A stretch of 64,000 bases of DNA, from the NCBI RefSeq assembly GCF_020524165.1, contig NZ_JAIVKU010000004.1, positions 434,001 to 498,000 on the forward strand. The letters are read 5' to 3'. Both the position numbers and the translations under genes were made by a program. Origin of the DNA: Guptibacillus hwajinpoensis (lineage in GTDB: Bacteria > Bacillota > Bacilli > Bacillales > Guptibacillaceae). Shown here one piece after another: positions 54,783 to 64,000 of the stretch (the first letter of the stretch is position 1; the number at the start of each line of letters is the position of its first letter). The notes beneath the pieces were generated by a model. It saw only the letters and a list, made by a program, of their open reading frames with translations, had not been told where the DNA came from and searched no databases.

Positions 54783-56714
54783 TTGAACACAAAACATTTG
54801 GATTTACTTGCCCAAAAATATGATAGTGAAGAAAAAGTTGTGACTGAAATCATCAACCTCAAAGCCATCCTTAATCTACCAAAGGGAACTGAGCATTTTG
54901 TTAGTGATTTACATGGGGAGTATCAAGCCTTTCAACATGTGCTACGAAATGGTTCAGGTAAAGTGAAAGAGAAAATTTCTGACTTGTTTAAAGAGGAATT
55001 ACCAGAAGATGAGTTAAACGAATTTGCGACGCTCGTTTACTATCCAGAAGAAAAAATCAACCTAATTAAACATTCTTTTAGTAGTGATAACGAACTATAC
55101 GAATGGTATACGGTGGTGATTGAACGTATGCTAAAGCTCATTTCGTATGCCTCTTCCAAATATACACGATCCAAATTACGTAAAGCTTTACCTTCACAGT
55201 TTGTTTATGTCATTGAAGAGCTTCTCTATAAAACCGCGGATCTTACGAATAAAGAGCCTTATTATAATAAAATACTTCAACAAATCATCTCTCTGAACCA
55301 AGCTGATAAGCTGATCACTGGGCTTGCCTATACGACGCAAAGACTAGTAGTGGATCATCTTCACGTTGTGGGGGATATCTATGATCGAGGACCAGAACCT
55401 GACAAAATTATGGATACCCTTATTCAATATCATTCGGTAGATATTCAATGGGGAAACCACGATGTCCTATGGATTGGTGCGTTCGCAGGATCTAAAGTTT
55501 GTCTTGCAAATATTATTCGTATTTGTGCCAGATACAACAATTTAGAAATTATTGAGGATGTTTATGGAATAAATCTTAGACCCTTACTTAATCTCGCAGA
55601 AAAATATTATGATGATAATCCGGCTTTTGCACCAAAGAGAGAATCTGACGAGAAACAAACAAGTCATGAAAAATGTCAAATTACAAAGATACATCAGGCG
55701 ATTACGATGATACAATTTAAACTCGAGAGCCCAATTATTAAGAGAAGATCTTATTTTAATATGTCTGAAAGACTTTTATTAGAGAAGGTTGATTATCAAG
55801 AAAACACCATTACGATTCATGGGCAACAGTATTCGTTAGAAAATACCTGTTTTTCAACAATTAATCCAGATCACCCTGACCAGCTATTAGAGGAAGAAGA
55901 GGAAGTGATCAACAAGCTTTTGTTTTCAGTCCAACATTCGGAAAAGCTTGCTAGACATATGAACTTTCTTATGAAAAAAGGCAGTCTTTATTTAAAATAC
56001 AATGGGAATCTGTTAATTCATGGATGTATCCCTCTCGATGAGAATGGGAATATGGAAAAAATGATCATCGAAAATAAAATGTATGCAGGTCGCGAGTTAC
56101 TTGATATTTTTGAGAATTATTTACGTCATGCTTTCGCGCATCCTGAAGAAACAGCTGACCTTTCGACAGATATGGTTTGGTATTTGTGGACAGGCGAATA
56201 TTCTTCCCTGTTCGGTAAGAGAGAAATGACGACATTTGAGAGGTATTTTATTAGTGATAAGCAGAGCCATAAAGAAAGAAAAAACCCCTATTATCATTTG
56301 CGTGAAAAAGAAGAGATCTGTCGCCAGATTCTAGCAGAATTTGATCTTAATCCAGATCAAGGTCATATTATAAATGGACATACGCCTGTAAAAGAAATTG
56401 ATGGTGAAAATCCAATTAAAGCAAATGGAAAGATGATCGTCATCGATGGAGGTTTCTCGAAAGCTTATCAATCAACAACAGGTATTGCTGGGTACACGTT
56501 ATTATTTAATTCGTACGGCATGCAGCTTGTTGCTCATAAACTATTTAATTCTAAGGAAGAAGTTTTATTACACGGGGCAGATGTATTATCAGTAAAACGA
56601 TTAGTAGATAAGGAATTAGAAAGAAAAAAAGTTCGTGAAACAAACATTGGAGAAGAGATCCTACAGGAAGTTCATATTTTAAATCGATTGATGGAATATC
56701 GGTATATCAATTAG
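54783..56714 (+). CDS. fbp: Fructose-1,6-bisphosphatase, class III
   Basis: Gluconeogenic phosphatase, 643 residues, the large Firmicute-type enzyme. Metallophosphoesterase motifs: [39 protein letters not shown] and, far on, [10 protein letters not shown]. Start TTG 54783 behind GAAAGGGGATA at somewhat long spacing. The 285-nt gap upstream holds the folD terminator and a possible TACTAT -10 at 54679. Monocistronic. Confidence 0.95.
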   Translation: MNTKHLDLLAQKYDSEEKVVTEIINLKAILNLPKGTEHFVSDLHGEYQAFQHVLRNGSGKVKEKISDLFKEELPEDELNEFATLVYYPEEKINLIKHSFSSDNELYEWYTVVIERMLKLISYASSKYTRSKLRKALPSQFVYVIEELLYKTADLTNKEPYYNKILQQIISLNQADKLITGLAYTTQRLVVDHLHVVGDIYDRGPEPDKIMDTLIQYHSVDIQWGNHDVLWIGAFAGSKVCLANIIRICARYNNLEIIEDVYGINLRPLLNLAEKYYDDNPAFAPKRESDEKQTSHEKCQITKIHQAITMIQFKLESPIIKRRSYFNMSERLLLEKVDYQENTITIHGQQYSLENTCFSTINPDHPDQLLEEEEEVINKLLFSVQHSEKLARHMNFLMKKGSLYLKYNGNLLIHGCIPLDENGNMEKMIIENKMYAGRELLDIFENYLRHAFAHPEETADLSTDMVWYLWTGEYSSLFGKREMTTFERYFISDKQSHKERKNPYYHLREKEEICRQILAEFDLNPDQGHIINGHTPVKEIDGENPIKANGKMIVIDGGFSKAYQSTTGIAGYTLLFNSYGMQLVAHKLFNSKEEVLLHGADVLSVKRLVDKELERKKVRETNIGEEILQEVHILNRLMEYRYIN

Positions 56715-56732
56715 CGGTTTATGAATTCTTAC

Positions 56733-56774
56733 GAAACGAACCAACAAAGCATCGACTTTGTTGGTTCGTTTCAT
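56733..56774 (+). terminator. fbp terminator
   Basis: GAAACGAACCAACAAAG (56733-56749) and CTTTGTTGGTTCGTTTC (56756-56772): 17-bp perfect stem, loop of six. Confidence 0.9.
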
Positions 56775-57109
56775 TTTCATTTGATACTAAGAAAATGAAA
56801 GGGTGGCCGGCAGTATTTGTAAAAAGCCTATCTTAGTAGTTGATTTATTAGAAATATTTAATAGAATTTTGGAAAATGGTAGACCTTTAATACGTTTCTT
56901 CGCCTCAAAATATTGCACTGTAACTATCTTTTTTCTTCTGAAATAAGGATAAACCATGTACCGCATTTCTAGTGTTACTATAACCATACAATTTCATAAT
57001 TCCTAAAAGCGAATCATTTACAAATTAATTGAGCGAAACATTCTGATATTTTAGAAATTTGGGCTATGGTCAATAAGAATAACCTTATCTAAGTGGAGGG
57101 GATCAATTG
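56775..57109. other. Long AT-rich intergenic region
   Basis: 335 nt without a supportable gene. A possible sigma-A promoter for the SDR gene is TTGAGC (57029-57034), 17 bp, TAGAAA (57052-57057), weak. Nothing else recognised. Confidence 0.4.
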
Positions 57110-57850
57110 ATGAAACTTGATGGAAAAGTAGCAGTAGTAACTGGAGCTAGTAGTGGTATTGGTGAGGCGATAGCAAAACAACTAGCGAACGAAGGAGCAA
57201 GTCTTGTACTTGCTGCTCGTCGTGAAGAAAAACTGACTGACTTAGCGAGCTTCATCACGAATCAATCAAATGGAAAAGCCATTGTAGTGAAAACAGATGT
57301 TACGAAAAAAGAAGACATGGAAAAACTCGTTGGGGAAGCTAAACAAGAATTTGGAAAGGTCGACATCGTTGTGAATAATGCAGGAGTCATGCTTCTATCA
57401 TTCATGAAAAATGATGAGGTGGACCAATGGAGTCAAATGGTGGATGTGAATATTAAGGGTGTGCTATTCGGGATTCATGCAGCGCTTCCTGATATGTTAA
57501 AACAAGAGAGTGGTCATATTATTAACGTATCGAGCGTAGCAGGTCATGAAGTATTTGCTTCAAGTGCCGTCTATAGTGCTACAAAATATGCAGTAAGAGC
57601 GCTATCCATGGGGTTAGAAAAGGAACTATCAAAGACTGGTGTACGTGTCACAAATATCTCTCCTGGTGCTGTTGAAACTGAACTAACTCATCATATTACC
57701 GATGAAGAAGTGCTTAGCATGTTTAAAGATCGTGCTTCTTCAATGAAAGCTCTTCAAGCGGATGATATTGCCCGTGCGGTTGTGTATGCAGTCACCCAAC
57801 CTGATTATGTGAATGTGAATGAAGTCGTTGTCCGACCAATGCAACAATAG
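57110..57850 (+). CDS. Short-chain dehydrogenase/reductase
   Basis: 246 residues, classical SDR: NADP loop [20 protein letters not shown], catalytic Ser in [15 protein letters not shown] (Tyr/Lys). GGAGGGG lies 8 nt before ATG 57110; the TTG at 57107 is an alternative. Probable dehydrogenase of clavaldehyde/YdfG-like type; substrate unknown. Monocistronic with its own terminator. Confidence 0.9.
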   Translation: MKLDGKVAVVTGASSGIGEAIAKQLANEGASLVLAARREEKLTDLASFITNQSNGKAIVVKTDVTKKEDMEKLVGEAKQEFGKVDIVVNNAGVMLLSFMKNDEVDQWSQMVDVNIKGVLFGIHAALPDMLKQESGHIINVSSVAGHEVFASSAVYSATKYAVRALSMGLEKELSKTGVRVTNISPGAVETELTHHITDEEVLSMFKDRASSMKALQADDIARAVVYAVTQPDYVNVNEVVVRPMQQ

Positions 57851-57883
57851 AACATTTGCCACGCTTTATTATAGACAGTTAGT

Positions 57884-57912
57884 AAAAGATCGAGGCGACT
57901 CGGTCTTTTTTT
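57884..57912 (+). terminator. SDR terminator
   Basis: AAAAGATCGAG (57884-57894), loop GCGA, CTCGGTCTTTT with one G-T pair and a T-run. Confidence 0.8.
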
Positions 57913-58047
57913 TGAGTCGACAACTGATATCACACACCTAAGAGACGGAATAACTTGAATGATTCACAAATCACCCATATACTTTAACTTGGATAGCGTG
58001 TGAAAATAACAACTAGAGAAATAAGCTCAAAAGCTGGAGGAAGAAAG

Positions 58048-58965
58048 ATGAATAGTTTTATAGTCATGCAAGGAGATACATATGTCGTAGAAAAAGAAGC
58101 AGGGGTGATCTGGTCACCTAAAGAAGATAAGGGTGGCCACGAGCCTCATTCATGGAAAAGAATGAAAGAAGTCAAAAAAGGAGATCCGATTTTTCACTAT
58201 GTTAAAGGAGAGATTGTAGCGGTTAGTCTAGCTAAGAGTGACTGTGTAGAAGAGGCGAGACCGTCTACTTTATGGCATCAAACGGTAGCCGATAAAGGAT
58301 ATTTAGTGGCGCTAGAATACCATGAGTTAGATGTTCCGCTAAATGTAAGAGAGCAATTTGAAGAAATTTCACCTTTATTACCTCTTAAATATGCACCATT
58401 TCAACTTGATGCAAGTGGAAATCCGGGCTATTTATATCCGTGTCATGAAGCACTAACAATTAAGCTGCTTGAGCTGATTAGTGAATCCAATTTTTATCGT
58501 ATAAATGAAGAACAATTAGAGTTAACGGTAGATGAAGTTAAAAGAACAGAACGCAATACATTAATACCAGTCATTACGGAAACAGAATCAGAAGCGAAAA
58601 TGAAAATGAGGTGGGGCAAGTTAAAGTTTCGCAATGAAGTAGCTCCATTATGGGAGGAGCAATGTGCGCTTTGTGCCATTAAACTCCCGGATTTATTAAA
58701 AGCAAGTCATGCTAAACCGTGGAAGGATTGCTCGAACGACGAGCGATTGGACCCTTTTAACGGTCTGTTGCTTTGTCGAAATCACGCCGCGCTATATGAG
58801 GAAGGGTTGATTGCCTTTGATGGTCAAGGTCGATTACACATTTCTTCTAGTATTCAAGAAGACGACTATGACATGTACGGATTAAATCAACGCAAAAAAA
58901 TTAACATTCATCCCGAAAATAAAGTGTATTTCAAGTGGCACAAACGAAAGAGGATGAGGAAGTAA
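58048..58965 (+). CDS. EVE/PUA-like domain fused to an HNH endonuclease (candidate modification-dependent nuclease)
   Basis: 305 residues. The first about 120 residues resemble the EVE/PUA-type fold (SFIVMQGDTYVVEKEAGVIW, RMKEVKKGDPIFHYVKGEIVAVS). The C-terminal half is HNH: C207xxC210, SHAKPW (H221), DPFNGLLLCRNH (N238, C243, H246). EVE-HNH proteins are proposed type IV-like nucleases that read modified bases. ATG 58048 follows GGAGGAAG. No methylase is nearby. I judge this by motif only. Confidence 0.72.
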   Translation: MNSFIVMQGDTYVVEKEAGVIWSPKEDKGGHEPHSWKRMKEVKKGDPIFHYVKGEIVAVSLAKSDCVEEARPSTLWHQTVADKGYLVALEYHELDVPLNVREQFEEISPLLPLKYAPFQLDASGNPGYLYPCHEALTIKLLELISESNFYRINEEQLELTVDEVKRTERNTLIPVITETESEAKMKMRWGKLKFRNEVAPLWEEQCALCAIKLPDLLKASHAKPWKDCSNDERLDPFNGLLLCRNHAALYEEGLIAFDGQGRLHISSSIQEDDYDMYGLNQRKKINIHPENKVYFKWHKRKRMRK

Positions 58966-58995
58966 TTTATTATTAGGATAAAATAAAGGATATAC

Positions 58996-59029
58996 AAAAA
59001 ATGGACTTCCAGTAGTGAAGTCCATTTTT
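58996..59029. terminator. Bidirectional terminator
   Basis: AAAAATGGACTTC (58996-59008) and GAAGTCCATTTTT (59017-59029), between convergent genes. Confidence 0.9.
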
Positions 59030-59044
59030 GTTTAGTTATGATAC

Positions 59045-60037
59045 TTATTTGATCGTAGTAGGTAAAGGGGCATTGGGAGAGATAAATCCTTTCTGTAATA
59101 ATTCATCCCAAAAAGATTTCGGTATATCGCGTTGGATCATTTCAATATCTTCTTTTATTCGGTCTGGACGTGTTGAACCTGGAATCACAGATTTCACAGC
59201 AGGGTGAGAAGTTGAAAATTGTAGAGCAGCTGCTTTTAAAGGAACATCATATTTATTGCTTATTTCTTTTAACTGATTGACTTTGGCAATAATATCGCCA
59301 TCCGCTTTCTCATAATTGTAATGATCACCGCCTAATAAAACACCAGAGTTATACGGTGCGCCAACGACAATCGCTACATTCTTTTCTTCAGCAGTCTTCA
59401 TCATACGCTGTAACGCACGGTCATGCTGAAGCAAAGTATATTGTGTAGCTGATAAGCATACATCAGGGCGGAATTCTTCGAGTTCCATCGCGATCTCGAT
59501 CGGTTCTGTTGTATTGACACCAAGCCCCCATGATTTAATAACACCTTCTTCTCGAAGTTGTGTCAATACTCGAAAGGCGCCTTTACGAGCCTCTTCAAAC
59601 TTTCCGATCCACTCATCCCCATGAAAATCTGGGGAAACGTCGTGAACGAAAACAAAGTCTAAGCGATCCGTTTTCAATCGGTCAAGGCTTTGTTCAATAG
59701 ACCTCTTCGTTGCATCTTCCGTGTAATCAGTAATCACTTTATTATTGCGAGCATATTGGAAGAGCCCTTCCTTATTTTCAGTGTCATCCGTTACATAACG
59801 GCCTACTTTCGTACTCAATACGTACTCATCACGATTATACTTTGACAACACGTTACCAAGGCGCATCTCTGCTAAGCCTGCTCCATAAAAAGGAGCAGTA
59901 TCAAAATAACGAATGCCATGATCCCATGCTGTTTGTATCGTTGTAAGAGCTTCATCCTCTGGCACTTCTCGAAACATATTACCAAGTGGTGCTGTACCTA
60001 ATCCTACTTGATGTAACGCTTGTTCAAAGGGTTTCAT
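59045..60037 (-). CDS. Aldo/keto reductase
   Basis: About 330 residues, TIM-barrel AKR: FDTAPFYGAGLAEMRLG (catalytic Asp/Tyr), LSTKVGR (Lys), FVHDVSPD (His), and ASTRPDRIKEDI-like GSTRPDRIKEDIE at the cofactor site. Resembles D-threo-aldose or L-fucose dehydrogenases; substrate not determined. ATG 60037 is 10 nt from AAGGTGG; ATG 60046 sits too close. Monocistronic on the minus strand. Confidence 0.88.
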   Translation of the reverse strand: MKPFEQALHQVGLGTAPLGNMFREVPEDEALTTIQTAWDHGIRYFDTAPFYGAGLAEMRLGNVLSKYNRDEYVLSTKVGRYVTDDTENKEGLFQYARNNKVITDYTEDATKRSIEQSLDRLKTDRLDFVFVHDVSPDFHGDEWIGKFEEARKGAFRVLTQLREEGVIKSWGLGVNTTEPIEIAMELEEFRPDVCLSATQYTLLQHDRALQRMMKTAEEKNVAIVVGAPYNSGVLLGGDHYNYEKADGDIIAKVNQLKEISNKYDVPLKAAALQFSTSHPAVKSVIPGSTRPDRIKEDIEMIQRDIPKSFWDELLQKGFISPNAPLPTTIK

Positions 60038-60203
60038 AAATGTCATACCACCTTACTCTAATGATAGTGTTTTTTACCCGGATAAAGAGTGGATAAAACA
60101 AAAGAGAAGGACTCATTTTCAAAATGGTGATTTATACATGAATCGTCTTATTTCAGAAGCGATTAATAATCGAACTACCTTGTCTACAAACAATCTTTTA
60201 ATC

Positions 60204-60230
60204 AAAAAAACCCCACATAATAGTGAGGTT
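60204..60230 (-). terminator. Terminator of the DUF3900-like gene
   Basis: On the minus strand AACCTCAC (60230-60223) pairs with GTGGGGTT (60216-60209), with G-T pairs, followed by a T-run. Confidence 0.75.
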
Positions 60231-60279
60231 ATCAACATGCATAATATGATTAATACGAGTAGCCTTTTAATTTTTTCTA

Positions 60280-61353
60280 TTAGGACTCATTCTCATTCTT
60301 CTTATAAATCCGCTCCACCACTTCCTGAAGCGTATCAGGCTTATGAAACTCGACAGGAGAAAAGCCTTTCTCAAACGTAATCGAATCGGCTTCGATCGCA
60401 AGTACATACTTCCCGTTTACTTTCGCTAGATGAATCGATTCGCCGAAGTCAGACAGCATCGCTTTTACGGATACGTGGTCAAGCTTTAGCTTCCATTCTA
60501 CATCAGGCGAGTGTTCGACAATCTGTGAGGTCGCTTCCACGACCTGTTCGGTCGTAAAGCGTTCCTGTAGCTCACGCTTCGGGCTCTGAGACCATTCCTC
60601 CATTGCCTGTTCGAACTCTTCTCGTTCTTCACTTTCCTCCTGATACGTTTCCTGGATATGTTCCTGGACCATACCCATCGTTTGCGTCTTCACGATTTCA
60701 GGCATCGACTTTTCGTATTCGACCCATTTCAAGAAGTCTTCGAAGTAGCGTGCGTGAGAAGACTGGTGGACTTTGATTTCAGCACTGTCGATCATGCCTT
60801 CTTCTGGCATGTAGGGGTATTGGACGGATTTCATACTTTTTGTCGTAATCGCCATTTCAACATTTTGAATGAGCGTATCTTCATCAGTGATCGTAGCCAC
60901 TTTCGGTTCGAAGTCACATTTTAAGATAAAGAGAAAAGGGTCATCGAAGAGTTTTGTTAATTTAGCAGTGGCAACAATCAAAACCCCACCTCTAATCGCA
61001 CTAGTATCAAGGTACATTTGTACGATTTGGTCAGTAGATGTTTCAAAATCATCCGCTGAATCTGCATATCGCGTGCGATCAAATAAATTATAGTTGGGAT
61101 TGGATGTTAGCTCATGACCTGGTTCTACAATAAACCGCCCGATCTTTGTGGGAGCTCCTTCAGACTTAGCATGACGATCCACTTTTCGTTTCATAATTTT
61201 CGTTAATTCACCATCGAGAAAGTCTTTGAGAGAGCTTTCTTCATAGCTATCTGCATCTAGTGTTTGATAATGCTTATAGCGTCGTTCTTCACTTTCTCCG
61301 CTTCCTTCTACTTGGATTAAGTAAAAGGAAAGATACTGCATTTTAAATTCCAT
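60280..61353 (-). CDS. Conserved Bacillaceae protein, DUF3900-like
   Basis: 357 residues, acidic, no signal or helix. Starts MEFKMQYLSFYLIQVEG; PTKIGRFIVEPGHEL, YPYMPEEGMID and HARYFEDFLKWVEYEKSMPEI are landmarks I associate with DUF3900 in Bacillus, from memory. A NdpA/YejK-like nucleoid-associated fold is the alternative. Function unknown. Start ATG 61353 behind GGGTGATGA. Monocistronic. Confidence 0.75.
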   Translation of the reverse strand: MEFKMQYLSFYLIQVEGSGESEERRYKHYQTLDADSYEESSLKDFLDGELTKIMKRKVDRHAKSEGAPTKIGRFIVEPGHELTSNPNYNLFDRTRYADSADDFETSTDQIVQMYLDTSAIRGGVLIVATAKLTKLFDDPFLFILKCDFEPKVATITDEDTLIQNVEMAITTKSMKSVQYPYMPEEGMIDSAEIKVHQSSHARYFEDFLKWVEYEKSMPEIVKTQTMGMVQEHIQETYQEESEEREEFEQAMEEWSQSPKRELQERFTTEQVVEATSQIVEHSPDVEWKLKLDHVSVKAMLSDFGESIHLAKVNGKYVLAIEADSITFEKGFSPVEFHKPDTLQEVVERIYKKNENES

Positions 61354-61489
61354 TTCATCACCCGTCTCTATGTTTGCGTTTATTCAGTATAGGCAAGGTT
61401 GTGGAATTCGTCAATCACTTCAAAATACTAACTTTTGAAAGTAACAAAGCTTCGAATTCAAAGTTTTTTTGTTTTGAGCCAATTAGTTT

Positions 61490-61518
61490 TTTACATGAAT
61501 CGACATTACTCTTATAAT
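61490..61518 (+). promoter_or_regulatory. Acetamidase gene promoter
   Basis: TTTACA (61490-61495), 17-bp spacer, TATAAT (61513-61518). A start near 61525 excludes the ATG 61517 and gives only a short leader, supporting ATG 61553. Confidence 0.7.
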
Positions 61519-61552
61519 GAAGAGAGGAATACTTATGAAAAGGGGAGAGGCA

Positions 61553-62854
61553 ATGGAAGCAAAGCAAACGGTGTTTGTTAATGAATTTACGAACGGAATA
61601 CTCGATCCTTCGAAGGAAATGCTCGGACCATTGAAAGATGGTGGTCATATTGTTGCAAATACTGCCCCTGGATGTTGGGGGCCGATGATCACTCCAAGTC
61701 TACGCGGTGGGCATGAAGTGACGAAACCCGTGTTTGTAGAAGGTGCTGAAGTTGGGGACGCAATTGCAATACGCATTAAATCGGTTCAGGTTACTTCAAT
61801 GGCAACTTCTTCAGGAAACGATCAACCTGTTGATGGAAGGTTTGTTGGTGATCCATTCGTAGCGGTGAAATGTCCTGGGTGTGGAGAAATGTATCCCGAT
61901 ACGATAATTGAAGGAACCGGACCTGAAGCGATTCGCTGTTCTAATTGTGGAGAAGATGTAACACCTTTTGTTTTTACGAACGGGTATACGATGGCATTTG
62001 ATTCTGATCGAACTGTTGGTGTTACGGTAGATGAAGCTGCAGCCACTCATATCGGTCAAAATGGTAAATCCTTTATGGCTACTCCTGAAAACTCTGTCCA
62101 AAATCCGATTGTTACGTTTAGACCAAGTGATCTAGTAGGAACGATGGCAAGACTACGTCCATTTCTCGGACAGCTCGGAACAACTCCTTCTCGCCCAATA
62201 CCTGATTCTCATAATGCCGGAGATTTCGGTCAATTTCTAATTGATGCCCCTCATGATTATGGTGTTACAAAAGAGGAATTGGAAGATCGGACAGACGGCC
62301 ATATGGACATCAATCGAGTTAGAGAAGGCGCAGTATTGATTTGTCCTGTCAAAGTACCGGGCGGAGGAATCTATATCGGAGACATGCATGCCATGCAGGG
62401 GAATGGAGAGATTGCAGGTCATACAGCTGATGTTGCTGGTATCGTCAATCTTCAAGCGATCGTGATTAAGAACCTCACGATAGATGGCCCTATCTTACTT
62501 CCGACATTGGAAGATTTACCGCATTTGGCGAAACCATTTACTGCAACAGAAAAAGAAGCAGCTAAGCGCGTTGCCAACATGTATGGTGTTTCAAAATTAG
62601 AAGAGTCCTTACCACTTTCATTTATTGGAACTGGGGCAGATCTTAATGAAGCAACAACTAATGGACTTAATCGAGCAGCGGAAACACTAGGTATTACGGT
62701 ACCAGAAGTGATGAATCGAGCTACGATTACAGGTTCGATCGAAATTGGAAGGCATCCTGGAGTTGTAACGATTACATTTTTGGTTCCGATTCATCTTTTG
62801 GACGAATTGAGCCTAACCGATCTTGCTCGAAACCACTATGAAGCAATTAGGTAA
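61553..62854 (+). CDS. Acetamidase/formamidase family protein with a zinc-ribbon insert
   Basis: 433 residues, FmdA/AmdA fold: NTAPGCWGPMITPSL, VSMATSSG-type start, GDMHAMQGNGEIAGHTADVAG (metal and active-site region). Between residues 105 and 135 lie two CxxC pairs (C107, C110, C129, C132), a zinc ribbon, unlike the simplest members. Probably hydrolyses a short amide. ATG 61553 follows AAGGGGAG; ATG 61535 (also with a Shine-Dalgarno) is an alternative. Own promoter, weak hairpin after it. Confidence 0.86.
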   Translation: MEAKQTVFVNEFTNGILDPSKEMLGPLKDGGHIVANTAPGCWGPMITPSLRGGHEVTKPVFVEGAEVGDAIAIRIKSVQVTSMATSSGNDQPVDGRFVGDPFVAVKCPGCGEMYPDTIIEGTGPEAIRCSNCGEDVTPFVFTNGYTMAFDSDRTVGVTVDEAAATHIGQNGKSFMATPENSVQNPIVTFRPSDLVGTMARLRPFLGQLGTTPSRPIPDSHNAGDFGQFLIDAPHDYGVTKEELEDRTDGHMDINRVREGAVLICPVKVPGGGIYIGDMHAMQGNGEIAGHTADVAGIVNLQAIVIKNLTIDGPILLPTLEDLPHLAKPFTATEKEAAKRVANMYGVSKLEESLPLSFIGTGADLNEATTNGLNRAAETLGITVPEVMNRATITGSIEIGRHPGVVTITFLVPIHLLDELSLTDLARNHYEAIR

Positions 62855-62864
62855 TCTAAAACAG

Positions 62865-62889
62865 CAGACAGCTATTTTAAGGCTGTCTG
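62865..62889 (+). terminator. Hairpin after the acetamidase gene
   Basis: CAGACAGC (62865-62872) and GCTGTCTG (62882-62889), weak T-run after it. Confidence 0.55.
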
Positions 62890-62984
62890 TTCATATTTAT
62901 GAATGAAACGTAGTACGAATTGAGTATGCTAAATGTAACGACATTGTTTCAAATAAGGAATATGGGGAATTTAAGTAAAATTAC

Positions 62985-63029
62985 ATTATTTACTTTCGTT
63001 ATAAAAATTTTCCAGTAAAAGTAAATAAT
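62985..63029. repeat. 12-bp inverted repeat upstream of the murE-type gene
   Basis: ATTATTTACTTT (62985-62996) and AAAGTAAATAAT (63018-63029) are perfect inverted repeats 21 nt apart, 23 nt before the start codon. It could be an operator or an RNA hairpin near the ribosome binding site. Confidence 0.5.
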
Positions 63030-63052
63030 ACAGTTAAAGCGAGGAATTCACC

Positions 63053-64000
63053 ATGAAGATTAACTTCTCAACACTTCACTATACATCGATTTATCAAATT
63101 TATGGTCCCGACCATCAGAGAATTACCCAACTTACGTTTCACTCAAAGAATGCAGAGCCGTCTTCCGTGTTTTTTGCGATAAAAGGTGAGAACCACGATG
63201 GACATCTATACATAGAAGACGCCATTCAAAATGGAGCAGTCGCCGTCATAGCTGCTCGAGATGACCTTACTCAAAGTCTTGCAAACCGCTATCCAGATTG
63301 CACATTTGTCCTTGTCGATGATGTTCGAAAAGCGATGGCTTCCTTTTCAAAAGAATATTACGATGCCGCAGATGAGAAATTAAGAACGGTTGGTGTAACA
63401 GGAACCAATGGAAAAACCACAGTTGCCGCTTATGTTCGGTCTCTTTTAAGCTTGCTTGGGTTACCAACGGGTTCGATTGGCACAACAGGGATCTGGTCTT
63501 CCAAAAAGAGAATTCCGTACAAAAAAAGCACGCCAACTACACCTGAATCACTCGATCTCCATCGTATTTTCAATGATCTAGTCGATGCAGGGGATAAAGG
63601 AGTAGCAATGGAAGTTTCTTCGATTGCACTTGATCAAAAGCGAGTAGATGGAATTGATTTTGATGTAGCCATTCATACAAACATCTCCCCCGAACATTTA
63701 GAATACCACCATACATTTGAACATTATAAAGCTTGTAAAATGAAACTTTTTGATCAAGCGAAAGCAGCTGTCGTGAATGTAGATGATGAAATGGGTTTGG
63801 AACTTAAACGAAGCTTAAACAACAGAGTAGTCACCTATAGCTTAGATCAACATGCTGAAGCGGATCTAATAGCTACAGATATTAACAATCAAGTTAATGG
63901 AACAGCCTTTAACCTTGTTTCACATGGTGAAACGTATGATGTGTTCGTACCGGTTTTTGCAGACTATAATGTTGCAAATGTTCTCTCGGCTATTGGCACT
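63053..64000 (+). CDS. murE: MurE-type UDP-MurNAc-tripeptide ligase, 5' part
   Basis: First 316 codons, no stop before the window end. Mur ligase features: N-terminal domain (VFFAIKGENHDGHLYIEDAI), ATP loop VGVTGTNGKTTVAAY, STPTTPESLDLH, AMEVSSIALDQKRVDGIDFDVAIHTNISPEHLEYHHTFEHYKACKMKLF, typical of MurE. The amino-acid-selecting motif (DNPR in mDAP enzymes) lies beyond the window. GAGGA precedes ATG 63053. It lies outside any dcw-like cluster, so it may be a second MurE. Confidence 0.9.
   Translation, partial: MKINFSTLHYTSIYQIYGPDHQRITQLTFHSKNAEPSSVFFAIKGENHDGHLYIEDAIQNGAVAVIAARDDLTQSLANRYPDCTFVLVDDVRKAMASFSKEYYDAADEKLRTVGVTGTNGKTTVAAYVRSLLSLLGLPTGSIGTTGIWSSKKRIPYKKSTPTTPESLDLHRIFNDLVDAGDKGVAMEVSSIALDQKRVDGIDFDVAIHTNISPEHLEYHHTFEHYKACKMKLFDQAKAAVVNVDDEMGLELKRSLNNRVVTYSLDQHAEADLIATDINNQVNGTAFNLVSHGETYDVFVPVFADYNVANVLSAIGT

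Noticed and set aside
60138..60380. 80-codon plus-strand ORF after the aldo/keto reductase
   Set aside because: It runs into the antisense of the DUF3900-like gene, has no Shine-Dalgarno, and contains the minus-strand terminator.

Overview
The window is a low-GC Firmicute chromosome segment, and gene content and order place it in the Bacillaceae. From aroB to yppE it follows the Bacillus subtilis block aroB-aroH-trpEDCFBA-hisC-tyrA-aroA-ypiA-ypiB-ypiF-qcrABC-ypjA-ypjB-ypjC-ypjD-dapB-mgsA-bshB1-bshA-cca-birA-panBCD-dinG-ypmA-ypmB-aspB-asnS-dnaD-nth-ponA-recU-yppC. Spore genes (two small acid-soluble proteins, CotF-like coat proteins, a YjcZ-type peptide) and the bacillithiol genes bshA/bshB1 fit the same group. 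The exact genus cannot be fixed from the sequence alone.

Region 1 (1-10.7 kb) is the aromatic amino acid supraoperon. aroB is cut by the window edge. A second promoter inside the operon precedes a leader with a tract of (G/T)AG triplets at 5-nt spacing and an intrinsic terminator, the hallmark of TRAP attenuation. Gene junctions are tight, with repeated 8-nt stop/start overlaps. Region 2 (10.7-20 kb) holds the TPR protein YpiA, YpiB, a GNAT protein, YpiF, the menaquinol:cytochrome c reductase qcrABC, ypjA, ypjB, a YugP-type membrane zinc protease and ypjC (minus strand).

Region 3 (20-28 kb) is a long operon of pyrophosphohydrolase, lysine, methylglyoxal, bacillithiol, tRNA CCA-adding and biotin genes. 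panBCD follows with its own promoter and a long structured leader ending in a terminator. Region 4 (28-37 kb) runs dinG, a degenerate metallo-beta-lactamase-fold protein, a hairpin-rich gap, ypmA, ypmB, aspB, asnS (behind a possible attenuator), dnaD and nth. Region 5 (37-44.5 kb) has recU-ponA on the minus strand, then yppC, sspM, a RacA-like protein, yppE, small unknown genes and an alpha/beta SASP.

Region 6 (44.5-51.1 kb) carries a DacF-like carboxypeptidase, then minus-strand genes: a thioredoxin-reductase-like flavoprotein without its CxxC, a deoxyribonucleotidase, a YjcZ peptide, an alanine symporter, two CotF-like proteins and kynureninase. Region 7 (51.2-52 kb) is a seven-gene tRNA cluster (Leu, Arg, Met, Tyr, Gln, Gly, Arg). 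Region 8 (52-64 kb) is the most accessory part: an orphan PAS histidine kinase, folD under a ZTP-type riboswitch, class III fbp, an SDR, an EVE/PUA-like plus HNH nuclease, an aldo/keto reductase, a DUF3900-like protein, an acetamidase with a zinc-ribbon insert, and a MurE-type ligase cut by the window end.

I saw no IS element, prophage, CRISPR array or rRNA. The observations most worth checking are the EVE-HNH nuclease, the degenerate metallo-beta-lactamase-fold protein with the adjacent hairpin-rich gap, the candidate asnS attenuator without a T-box, the cre-like site inside a terminator hairpin, and the panB leader.
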